DNA of 16,845 bases from JBBSQE01 sp038258095 (GCA_038258095.1 JBBSQE010000043.1:1-16845); one strand, 5' to 3'. Shown: positions 1 to 5,487, counted from the first letter of the stretch. The notes: generated by a model from the letters alone, not told the origin. A program made the numbers and translations.

Positions 1-350
1 GCAGCGCGCAGCTCGTCCGGATCGCCAACTTGGGCGAGGTGATCCAAGGCCTCGACGAATGGACCGTACGGCGTGCGGACAACAGCGTCGCAGGCGCCGT
101 AGAGAACCAGGCATCCGTCTTCCGCAGCCCGGGCGGCGAACTCTCGCACCAACCTGCTCTTGCCGGAGCCGGGTTCCCCTCCCACCAACGCGACCCTGCG
201 TCCTTCGTCCTCCGACCGAGGGACGAGCGAGCGCAACGTGTCCAGCTGGCGGGAGCGCCCGACGAAGGGGGTCGTCGAGGCGAGGCGCAGCGAACCGGGG
301 AGCTGGTCGTGCAGGGTCAAGGTCCTGCGAGCGTAGTCAGATCTGACCAT
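1..350 (-). CDS. N-terminal part of a large P-loop ATPase transcriptional regulator (LuxR/LAL-like), cut by the window edge
   Basis: The reading frame is open from an ATG at 350-348 to the left edge (about 116 codons visible). The translation shows a short leader (residues 1-28), then TPFVGRSRQLDTLR, the usual opening of the AAA/NACHT-like ATPase module of LAL regulators. Walker A GGEPGSGKS follows at about residues 57-65, then YGPFVEALDHLA. In this family the ATPase half is followed by TPR-like repeats and a C-terminal LuxR helix-turn-helix; none of that is in view, so the regulator assignment is inference. An in-frame TGA lies 11 codons upstream, so the start must be close to 350. No good SD is visible. 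The gene diverges from the flavin oxidase at 472, with a 121-bp shared control region, which suggests it may control that neighbour. A signalling ATPase with another output domain is possible. Confidence 0.8.
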   Translation of the reverse strand, partial: MVRSDYARRTLTLHDQLPGSLRLASTTPFVGRSRQLDTLRSLVPRSEDEGRRVALVGGEPGSGKSRLVREFAARAAEDGCLVLYGACDAVVRTPYGPFVEALDHLAQVGDPDELRA

Positions 351-390
351 CGGATTGCGAGGCTCGGCGAAATGCGGACATCAGAATTGG

Positions 391-431
391 GTCAGGACAG
401 GTCATGACAAGCAGATGCAGGGCACTTAGTG
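391..431 (+). promoter_or_regulatory. Possible promoter/operator of the divergent regulator-oxidase pair
   Basis: Two 8-bp elements, GTCAGGAC (391-398) and GTCATGAC (401-408), repeat in direct orientation with a 10-bp period, one helical turn. The second is a perfect palindrome. ATGACA (404-409) and CTTAGT (425-430), 15 bp apart, could be weak -35 and -10 boxes for the oxidase gene, and CTTAGT sits inside the 9-bp palindrome CACTTAGTG (423-431). The match to consensus is weak. The operator reading rests mainly on the periodic repeat in a divergent intergenic region. Confidence 0.3.
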
Positions 432-471
432 TCGGCGCGAATAACTTGGCCCGCGAAACTTTGGAGGAAAC

Positions 472-1872
472 ATGAGCACGAGTGCGACGCCCGCAGAGAC
501 CGCACAAACCGCACTGTCTGATTTCGGGGGACATCTGATTGGTCCCACCGACAGCGAATACGAGGAGGCGCGCAAGGTCTACAACGCGATGATCGACAAG
601 CGCCCGGCGTTGATCGCTCGCTGCGCGAGCCCTGCCGACGTTGCCGACGTCGTCTCGTTTGCGCGCGACAACGATCTGCTCTTGGCCGTTCGCGGAGGCG
701 CCCACAACGGCGCCGGTCTCGGGACCTGCGACGACGGGGTCGTCATCGACCTCTCGCCGCTCAAGGACATCGAGGTCGACCCAGAGGGCCGCACCGTGCG
801 CGTCGGGGGAGGCTGCACGTGGGGCGAGGTCGATGCCGCCACATACGAGCACGGGCTTGCCACGCCGAGCGGAATCATCTCGACGACCGGCGTGGGCGGG
901 CTCACGCTCGGTGGGGGTCTCGGGCATCTGACCCGTAAGTACGGCCTGGTGATCGACAGCCTCCTGGAGGCCGAGATCGTGCTGGCGAACGGAGAGATCG
1001 TTCGTGCGAGCGCTGACGACAACACTGACCTCTTCTGGGCGATTCGCGGCGGGGGCGGCAACTTCGGCGTCGTCACCTCGTTCCTGTTCCGGCTGCACGA
1101 GGTCGGGGACGTCGTCGGCGGTCCGACGTTCTGGCCGATCGAGGCGGGCGCGGAGGTGCTCACGGCATACCGTGATTTCCTACCGAGTGCACCGCGCGAG
1201 CTGAACGGCTTCTTTCTGTTCACGACGGTGCCCCCGGCGCCCCCGTTCCCGGAGGAGCTCCACATGCAGAAGGTCTGCGGGGTTGTCTGGTGCTACGTCG
1301 GCGAGGAGGCGGACGCCCACGAGGCGATGGCCCCGTTTCTGGAAGCCTTGCCCGAACCGCTCATGCACGGGGTCCAAACGATGCCGCACCCGGCGCTCCA
1401 GAGCGCCTTCGACGGGCTATACCCCGCCGGGGACCAGTGGTACTGGCGAGCCGACTTTGTCAATGAGATTCCCGACGAAGCAGTCGAGGCCCACGCCCGG
1501 TTCGGGGCGGACAGGCCGACGATGCAGTCGACGATGCACCTCTACCCGATCGACGGCGCAGCCCATGACGTCGACTCAGCGGACACCCCCTGGAGCTACC
1601 GCGACGCAGTCTGGGGCTCCGTCTTCGCCGGCGTGGACAACGACCCGGCGAACGCCAGTGAGATCAAGCAATGGACCATCGACTACTTCGACGCGCTCCA
1701 CCCCTATTCGGCCGGCGGCGCTTACGTGAACATGATGATGGACGAGGGCCAAGAACGTGTCCGGGAAAGCTATCGCGGGAATTACGACCGCCTCGCCGCC
1801 ATCAAGGCGACTCACGACCCCGGAAACGTGTTCCGGGTGAACCAGAACATCCAGCCGAAGGCGGCCGACTGA
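472..1872 (+). CDS. FAD-linked oxidase, berberine-bridge-enzyme (BBE) type
   Basis: The protein has 466 aa, a normal length for bacterial BBE-like oxidases. The start is fixed by GGAGG at 463-467, 4 nt before ATG. The FAD-binding_4 (PCMH) domain spans about residues 45-210. It contains RGGAHNGAG (74-82), where His78 sits at the position that covalently binds the FAD 8-alpha carbon in this family, and then GVGGLTLGGGLG (140-151). The residue matching the second, cysteinyl FAD link of bicovalent plant and fungal enzymes is Ile136, so only the His bond is expected. The C-terminal BBE domain (about 415-466) shows the usual Y..NYDRLAAIKATHDPGNVFRVNQNI.P pattern. No signal peptide is seen, so it is cytoplasmic. 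Family members oxidise alcohols, sugars or alkaloid-like substrates with O2; the substrate here cannot be read. It is a single gene divergent from the ATPase regulator. Confidence 0.93.
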   Translation: MSTSATPAETAQTALSDFGGHLIGPTDSEYEEARKVYNAMIDKRPALIARCASPADVADVVSFARDNDLLLAVRGGAHNGAGLGTCDDGVVIDLSPLKDIEVDPEGRTVRVGGGCTWGEVDAATYEHGLATPSGIISTTGVGGLTLGGGLGHLTRKYGLVIDSLLEAEIVLANGEIVRASADDNTDLFWAIRGGGGNFGVVTSFLFRLHEVGDVVGGPTFWPIEAGAEVLTAYRDFLPSAPRELNGFFLFTTVPPAPPFPEELHMQKVCGVVWCYVGEEADAHEAMAPFLEALPEPLMHGVQTMPHPALQSAFDGLYPAGDQWYWRADFVNEIPDEAVEAHARFGADRPTMQSTMHLYPIDGAAHDVDSADTPWSYRDAVWGSVFAGVDNDPANASEIKQWTIDYFDALHPYSAGGAYVNMMMDEGQERVRESYRGNYDRLAAIKATHDPGNVFRVNQNIQPKAAD

Positions 1873-2072
1873 GTCCCATCAGCGCCTATCTACGTCTCCC
1901 GCTACCAGCCCGAGCAAGATCCACCGCTATGAACCACAGAAGCGCCTCCCACCAACTCAAGCCGTGGAGCTGCGAGTACCGCCACGAGTGGCGTGAGTGG
2001 GAGAAGAGACCGATGTAGTCGGTGGGAGCTGCGCCTCATGCGCGTCCCTGCCGGATCGGCGAGAATGGGCGA

Positions 2073-2327
2073 GTGCCCCAGCCCCGCCGCTACAAGAAGC
2101 CCGCCGAGCCCGAGGACTTCGGCTGGGTGATCTCCTTCGGTTGCAAGACCACGGGCACGCTCCGTCGGCTCAAGGTCGACACCGACCCGGCCTCCGACAC
2201 GCGGCCGATCGAAGTCCCCTGCCCCTGCGGTGACACCCATCGGGTCACGGTGTCCCCGTATCGCCGCCGGCGTTCCCCAGAAGAGGTGTTCGACCTGGAG
2301 GTCGGCTCCCTCGACGAGCTTCGCTGA
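2073..2327 (+). CDS. Small hypothetical protein with a CPCG..H motif
   Basis: I do not recognise the family. From the GTG at 2073 the product is 84 aa. An in-frame GTG at 2022 would add 17 residues (APHARPCRIGENG…) that look non-coding, so the shorter form is preferred. The protein is soluble and has a basic N-terminus (PQPRRYKKP), GWVISFGCKTTG (17-28), and a CPCGDTHRV segment (50-58). Cys24, Cys50, Cys52 and His56 could form a small metal site, which is inference. The C-terminus is acidic (EEVFDLEVGSLDELR). No strong SD is visible (GAGAATGGGCGA precedes the start). A perfect inverted repeat follows 13 nt after the stop. The protein-like residue pattern and codon use are the only support. Confidence 0.55.
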   Translation: MPQPRRYKKPAEPEDFGWVISFGCKTTGTLRRLKVDTDPASDTRPIEVPCPCGDTHRVTVSPYRRRRSPEEVFDLEVGSLDELR

Positions 2328-2340
2328 GGGTGGCTGTTGT

Positions 2341-2356
2341 TCGGCGCGAGCGCCGA
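2341..2356 (+). terminator. Inverted repeat after the small hypothetical gene, possible terminator
   Basis: TCGGCGC and GCGCCGA form a perfect 7-bp inverted repeat around a 2-nt centre, 13 nt after the stop codon at 2327. No U-tract follows, as is common for hairpins in high-GC actinobacteria. The remaining 2357-2605 holds no convincing gene. It contains only a GC-rich stretch near 2420 and a dyad at 2503-2522. Confidence 0.35.
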
Positions 2357-2502
2357 CTCGAGTCGGTCAGCTTCTCGTCCTCTGGCCCCTGGCGTGTAAG
2401 AGACTCGATGCGACGAAGGGGCGCGCTCGCGCGTCTGGCTCAATGAGCGCTATCTCGCGGGGGCGCGACCCGCTTGCCGATCCGGGAGCTATTAGCTTCA
2501 AT

Positions 2503-2522
2503 CGATCCCGCTCGACGGATCG
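2503..2522 (+). promoter_or_regulatory. Dyad upstream of the RibD-like reductase, possible operator
   Basis: CGATCC and GGATCG are perfect inverted arms separated by 8 nt, 84 bp before the reductase start. A weak -10-like TATTAG lies at 2490-2495, so the dyad would fall at the start of the transcript, where repressor sites often lie. There is no convincing -35 box. It is listed as a candidate only. Confidence 0.22.
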
Positions 2523-2605
2523 TTTCCTCGCAGATCAGAGAACATGAGCGTCGCGCCATCACCAGGAAGCCCAACTTCAACGGCAACCGCTGGGAGATTT
2601 GCGTA

Positions 2606-3157
2606 GTGCGACCCCTTCGGTATTCCATCAACGTCACGTTGGACGGATGCTGCGATCACCGTGTGATTGCCCCGGACGAGGAGATGCATCGCCACGCGAC
2701 GAAGAGCATCGCCCAGGCCGATGCTCTCCTCTTCGGCCGGGTGAGTTACGAGATGATGGAGGCAGCCTGGCGGCCGCCGGGGCAGATGGAAGCGATGCCT
2801 GTGTGGATAACACCATTCGGCCGGACGATCGACGCAGCAAAGAAGTACGTCGTGTCGAGCACCCTGAACCGGGTCGATTGGAACGCTGAGCTGGTGCGTG
2901 GGGATCTGGGGGACGCCGTTCGGCAGCTGAAGCGGGAGTCAGGTAATGGGCTGTTCGTGGGAGGCGTGAAGCTCCCGCAAGCGCTGGCGGAGCTGGGGTT
3001 GATCGATGAGTACGAGTTCGTGGTGCAGCCGAGGCTTGTTGGCCACGGGCCGACGCTGTTCGCGGGGCTGTTGAAGCGTGTCGACTTGAGGCTCGTGAGC
3101 CGACTGGAGTTCGGCTCGGGCGCGGTGGCGATGCGGTACGAGCCCGCGCCCTCCTAG
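2606..3157 (+). CDS. RibD C-terminal/DHFR-fold reductase family protein
   Basis: The protein has 183 aa when started at GTG 2606, which has GGGAGA (2592-2597) 8 nt upstream and makes the N-terminal strand (RPLRYSINVTLDG) begin as usual for this fold. A longer frame from TTG 2474 adds 44 residues unlike the family. Landmarks are ALLFGRVSYEMM (40-51), the nucleotide-binding-like GLFVGGVKL (115-123), and DEYEFVVQPRLVGHG (134-148) before the final strands. These match the RibD_C (PF01872) family of NAD(P)H-dependent reductases related to bacterial DHFR and the RibD reductase half. Stand-alone actinobacterial members are mostly uncharacterised, and nothing here indicates riboflavin or folate synthesis specifically. 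It converges with the fluoride operon, and the tRNA-Ala remnant lies downstream. Confidence 0.88.
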   Translation: MRPLRYSINVTLDGCCDHRVIAPDEEMHRHATKSIAQADALLFGRVSYEMMEAAWRPPGQMEAMPVWITPFGRTIDAAKKYVVSSTLNRVDWNAELVRGDLGDAVRQLKRESGNGLFVGGVKLPQALAELGLIDEYEFVVQPRLVGHGPTLFAGLLKRVDLRLVSRLEFGSGAVAMRYEPAPS

Positions 3158-3189
3158 AGGCGCCTACCGCGGACGAGAGATCGAAGAAT

Positions 3190-3204
3190 CCTCAGAAGCT
3201 GAGG
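3190..3204 (+). terminator. Hairpin after the reductase gene, possible terminator
   Basis: CCTCAG-aag-CTGAGG forms a perfect 6-bp stem with a 3-nt loop, 33 nt after the stop of the reductase gene. It is followed by GTTCGAAAGTCG, with no U-tract. It is the first of three palindromes in this convergent intergenic region. Confidence 0.35.
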
Positions 3205-3228
3205 GTTCGAAAGTCGTCCTCGCCAGAG

Positions 3229-3257
3229 CCGAATCCCTGGATTCGGGCTTCGCGAAG
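3229..3257. repeat. Two adjacent palindromes beside the tRNA remnant
   Basis: CCGAATCC-CT-GGATTCGG (3229-3246) is a perfect 8-bp inverted repeat with a 2-nt centre. It is followed at 3248-3257 by the perfect 10-bp palindrome CTTCGCGAAG. They lie 9-38 bp left of the tRNA-Ala 3' half. They could be terminators read from either convergent gene, or protein-binding arms of an attachment site. The sequence alone does not decide. Confidence 0.4.
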
Positions 3258-3266
3258 CCTCCCCGC

Positions 3267-3308
3267 ATCGCACCCAGGAGGTCGGCGGCTCGAGTCCGCC
3301 TAGCTCCA
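3267..3308 (+). pseudogene. 3' half of a tRNA-Ala(CGC) gene, probable att site remnant
   Basis: The segment reads as tRNA positions 32-73. The anticodon loop is ATCGCAC (U33 at 3268, anticodon CGC at 3269-3271). The 3' anticodon-stem strand is CCAGG, the variable loop is AGGTC, and the T-arm is GGCGG-CTCGAGT-CCGCC (3284-3300), a perfect 5-bp stem. The 3' acceptor strand is TAGCTCC with discriminator A at 3308. AGGAGGTC and TAGCTCCA are characteristic of bacterial tRNA-Ala. The 5' half is absent: no GGAGCTA acceptor strand, no D-arm, and 3262-3266 does not pair fully with the anticodon stem. A 3' fragment beginning at the anticodon loop is the usual footprint of tyrosine-recombinase integration into a tRNA. 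CCA is not encoded. A decayed tRNA gene is the alternative. Confidence 0.8.
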
Positions 3309-3318
3309 CTTCACTTCC

Positions 3319-4395
3319 TCAGAAGCGATGACTCGCGAGGCCGAGCCCTCCTCTTCGCTCCTGCTCGGTGAGCGCAGCCATCGCCGGCACCATCTCGCTT
3401 GTGACCAGCCCCCGCTCGGAGGTCAACTCGTCGACGATGTCGAAGGCGGCGGCGATCCGATCGGGCGCGTCGACGATGATCGTGACGTTGGGGACATGGC
3501 GCTGCAGGCGAAGCGCTCGGTCGCCGTGAGGGGCGTGGTCGCCATGAAAGCCCCAGACACCGCGAAGGGAGGTGGCGCCGGTGGCGCCCGTCTCGCGCAG
3601 GCGCTTGATCAGCTCGAAGTGGATCGGGTGCTTGCCGTGCTTCGCAGCCTCGGAGGTGTAGACCATCAGCATCTGCCAGATGTCCATGCCATGCTCGTCT
3701 TTGGCCGGTAGCGCGTGGGGGCGCTCGATCAGCTCGCCGTCGCGTTTGCAGATCCGCACCCTCTCGAGGGTCAGCAGGGGACGCCGAAGCAGTCCCCCGA
3801 GCTCGGGCAGAACGCGACCGATCTGCTCGCCGGAGCCGACCGCGATCAACATCATCGGCACGTCGCGGTTGCGGCCGAAGAAATGGGCGCGCTCGCGCTC
3901 GCCTCGCACCGTGCCGTCGACACCAAGGAATGCGGTGGCCCCTGCAATTCCGCGACGATGCAACAGGTCGCAGGCTGCCATGAAGGCAGGTTCGCGGTCG
4001 ACCTGCTCCTGGCGTCCGACGTAGACGGTCAGCTTGGTCGCCTCGTGCAGCTCCTCGGGTAGCGTGACCTCACCGATCTCGCCGCTCAGGAGACGGGCGC
4101 GCTCGAGGGTGATCAGCCCCCGCCGCTTGAGCTGGTTCACGTCTTCGAGCACGTCCTCGATCCGTTCGCGACTGTCGACGGCGACCGAGACAAGCGGCAG
4201 GTCTTCGGAGAGGGTGAGCAGGCGATCGGTGCGGAGATGATGCTCTAGGCCGAAGCCTGCGACCCCGCGCAGGAGGATGCTCGTCTCCACCTGTTGCTGC
4301 TCGTACAGGTCCAACAGGGCGTCCGCGACCAGCTTCTGGTCCAGGCGATCTCGCTCGCCGAAGTAGGTGGTCAGCTTCAGGGCGTCGTCGTTCAC
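3319..4395 (-). CDS. Triple-DUF190 protein of the fluoride operon
   Basis: The protein has 358 aa, soluble, made of three tandem copies of the DUF190 (PII-like fold) domain at about residues 5-103, 119-216 and 238-338. Each copy follows the pattern K/M-L-x-VY-x-[GS] … L-[LI]-x-x-L-R … G-x-x-G-x-x-G … L-P-x-x-[IV]-x-V … GLVT/LITLE. Single-domain DUF190 proteins are commonly encoded beside crcB; their role is unproven, and a regulatory or ligand-sensing partner of the channel is inference. The third copy is rich in histidine (HGKHPIH, HGDHAPHGD). The GTG start at 4395 overlaps the stop of the upstream crcB by 4 nt (GTGA), so it is translationally coupled. It is the last gene of the operon. Three fused domains is unusual, as most homologues have one or two. 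Confidence 0.9.
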   Translation of the reverse strand: MNDDALKLTTYFGERDRLDQKLVADALLDLYEQQQVETSILLRGVAGFGLEHHLRTDRLLTLSEDLPLVSVAVDSRERIEDVLEDVNQLKRRGLITLERARLLSGEIGEVTLPEELHEATKLTVYVGRQEQVDREPAFMAACDLLHRRGIAGATAFLGVDGTVRGERERAHFFGRNRDVPMMLIAVGSGEQIGRVLPELGGLLRRPLLTLERVRICKRDGELIERPHALPAKDEHGMDIWQMLMVYTSEAAKHGKHPIHFELIKRLRETGATGATSLRGVWGFHGDHAPHGDRALRLQRHVPNVTIIVDAPDRIAAAFDIVDELTSERGLVTSEMVPAMAALTEQERRGGLGLASHRF

Positions 4396-4757
4396 AGCGC
4401 ACCTCCGATCGCGCGTCCGAGGGCGGCGGCGCCGAGACCGATCCCGACACTGAGGGCGATGTTTGCGAAGAGCGAGTCCTTCTCGCCCTCCTCACCGAGG
4501 CGATGCGTCTCGAGCATCCACGTCGAAAACGTGGTGTAAGAGCCGATCGTCGCCGAGCCGGCAAGAAGGTAGGCGTTTCCTTCCAGCGAGATGCCAGCCA
4601 AGAGCCCCAGGACGAAGGCGCCGCTGATGTTGACAACGAACGTGCCGAGGGGGAAAGCGAGTGGCGAGCGAGAGGCGACGGCGCCGTCGATCAGGAAGCG
4701 CGCGCAGGCGCCGATCCCGCCGAGCAGGGCGACGCCGGTCCAAACGAGGACGCTCAT
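4392..4757 (-). CDS. crcB: Fluoride channel subunit CrcB/Fluc (downstream copy)
   Basis: The protein has 121 aa and four predicted membrane segments, typical for Fluc. It has GGIGACARF (13-21), GTFVVNISGAFVLG (38-51, with the pore Asn43), and GSYTTFSTW (72-80). The pore 'Phe box' F-x-x-F is F77 and W80, so the second Phe is replaced by Trp. Fluc proteins act as antiparallel dimers that let F- leave the cytoplasm; two unequal adjacent genes usually form a heterodimer. ATG 4757-4755 overlaps the stop of the upstream crcB by 4 nt (ATGA), which fixes the start. The open frame continues upstream in the same phase, but that part is a shadow of the other crcB. Confidence 0.93.
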   Translation of the reverse strand: MSVLVWTGVALLGGIGACARFLIDGAVASRSPLAFPLGTFVVNISGAFVLGLLAGISLEGNAYLLAGSATIGSYTTFSTWMLETHRLGEEGEKDSLFANIALSVGIGLGAAALGRAIGGAL

Positions 4758-5152
4758 CCGCGCAGCCTCAGCCGTCGCACCCCGGCCGTCGCGATTTGGA
4801 TACCGGCGAAGCCTGCGATCAAGCTGGCAAGGCAGTAGGCGATGGCGATCCCATAGGCGTGGCCGTCGATCATCTCCAGCAACTCGACCTGCATCGTGGA
4901 GAAGGTCGAGAGGCCACCGCAGAGGCCGGTGGCGAGCAGCGGGCGGCGATAGGTGGAGAGCGGCAGGCGCTCCTGCAGGCGCGTCGCGACGTAGCCGAGC
5001 ATGAAGACGGCGGCCACGTTGACCGCGAAGGTCGGCCACGGCCAGCCGGTCGGCGAGTGCGGGAAGGCCTCCGCCAGCCCGGCGCGCAGCAGGGTCCCAA
5101 CCGCGCCGCCCGCGAAGATCGCGACGAGCTCTTGACGATCCACCCTGGGCAT
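4754..5152 (-). CDS. crcB: Fluoride channel subunit CrcB/Fluc (upstream copy)
   Basis: The protein has 132 aa from ATG 5152; a TTG one codon earlier is possible but less likely. Signatures are GGAVGTLLR, PTFAVNVAAVFMLG (pore Asn45) and GLCGGLSTFSTM (76-87). Its Phe box is F84 and M87, so again only the first Phe is kept. It has four membrane helices. The ATG shares one nucleotide with the TGA of the preceding 73-aa ORF (TGATG), and the 3' end overlaps the second crcB by 4 nt, so the genes are tightly coupled. Together the two subunits are expected to form a heterodimeric Fluc exporter. Family assignment is secure; heterodimerisation is inferred from the paired genes and their differing pore residues. 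Confidence 0.92.
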   Translation of the reverse strand: MPRVDRQELVAIFAGGAVGTLLRAGLAEAFPHSPTGWPWPTFAVNVAAVFMLGYVATRLQERLPLSTYRRPLLATGLCGGLSTFSTMQVELLEMIDGHAYGIAIAYCLASLIAGFAGIQIATAGVRRLRLRG

Positions 5153-5373
5153 CAACTCGTCCCGTCACTCCTGGCTCTCCATTTGGCATCGTCGATGCTT
5201 CTCACCGATCCTGCTCGCCAACGACCAGCACCGGGATGCTCGAGGAAGCGCCGCCCATTGCGCTGCCGGATGAACGCCTCCACCCGCGTGATCACGGCGC
5301 TGACGAGCGGCCCGAAGACGAACACCGTCGCCACCGGGAGCACCTGTACGGTCCAGTCAGGAAGCGTTGGCAC
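5152..5373 (-). CDS. Small membrane protein, first gene of the fluoride operon
   Basis: The protein has 73 aa from GTG 5373. The SD AAAGGAG (5385-5391, minus strand) lies 11 nt upstream. One hydrophobic segment (about residues 8-30, VQVLPVATVFVFGPLVSAVI) is followed by a basic, probably cytoplasmic tail (RVEAFIRQRNGRRF … RAGSVRSIDDAKWRARSDGTS). I do not recognise a family. The evidence that it is a real gene is its position. It is the first ORF after the fluoride riboswitch, its SD is the one masked by the riboswitch hairpin, and its stop overlaps the crcB start. It may be an accessory subunit, or a leader ORF that couples translation to crcB. The product could be mis-called if crcB is translated independently. 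Confidence 0.7.
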   Translation of the reverse strand: MPTLPDWTVQVLPVATVFVFGPLVSAVITRVEAFIRQRNGRRFLEHPGAGRWRAGSVRSIDDAKWRARSDGTS

Positions 5374-5384
5374 TGGGCAGCGGA

Positions 5385-5418
5385 CTCCTTTCGCCAGTAG
5401 CGGTTGCAGCGAAAGAAG
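5385..5418 (-). promoter_or_regulatory. SD-sequestering hairpin, expression platform of the fluoride riboswitch
   Basis: On the minus strand CTTCTTTCGC (5418-5409) can pair with GCGAAAGGAG (5394-5385): 10 bp including one G·U, around a 14-nt loop. The right arm contains the whole SD of the first operon gene. The left arm shares 5415-5418 with the GCTTC strand that closes the aptamer pseudoknot. The two structures exclude each other, so fluoride binding should free the SD. Confidence 0.75.
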
Positions 5419-5480
5419 CCATCAGCCATCAGTGCGACGGTTCGAGAGGCCGTGGCCTCTGCACCAGAGCTTCATCTGGC
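5414..5480 (-). ncRNA. Fluoride riboswitch aptamer (crcB motif)
   Basis: Reading the minus strand from 5480, stem 1 is GCCAG/CTGGT (5480-5476 with 5467-5463) enclosing AUGAAGCU. This matches the family's conserved GAUG-plus-pseudoknot loop. An optional extra hairpin AGAGGCC-AC-GGCCUCU (5460-5445) follows. Next come conserved GAACC and stem CCGUC-GCACU-GAUGG (5440-5426), then CUGAUGGCUUCU (5425-5414), the family's 3' signature. The pseudoknot pairs GAAGC (5473-5469) with GCUUC (5419-5415). The corresponding Thermotoga pairing is GAGGCC/GGCCUC and the Pseudomonas one GGCAU/AUGCC, from memory, so this is covariation rather than simple identity. It lies directly upstream of a crcB operon. Confidence 0.93.
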
Positions 5481-5487
5481 GCGCCCG

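Noticed and set aside
1929..2018. 29-aa ORF ending KPWSCEYRHEWREWEKRPM
   Set aside because: The Trp-rich end looks peptide-like, but there is no SD, no known family and the frame is open into the oxidase gene by chance. The gap 1873-2072 otherwise shows nothing.
2474..2605. N-terminal extension of the RibD-like reductase from a TTG
   Set aside because: The added 44 residues are unlike the family, and a good SD precedes GTG 2606.
1..3266. A full integrative element with integrase or mobilisation genes
   Set aside because: The tRNA scar suggests an element boundary, but no integrase, excisionase, relaxase or phage gene is visible in the window. The claim is limited to the att remnant.
3230..3308. 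Complete tRNA gene
   Set aside because: No 5' acceptor strand complementary to TAGCTCC and no D-arm are present in the 75 bases before the 3' end, so only a 3' half is called.
4392..5189. 265-aa frame suggesting a long fused CrcB
   Set aside because: Only the last 121 residues are CrcB-like. The rest is an out-of-frame reading of the upstream crcB gene.
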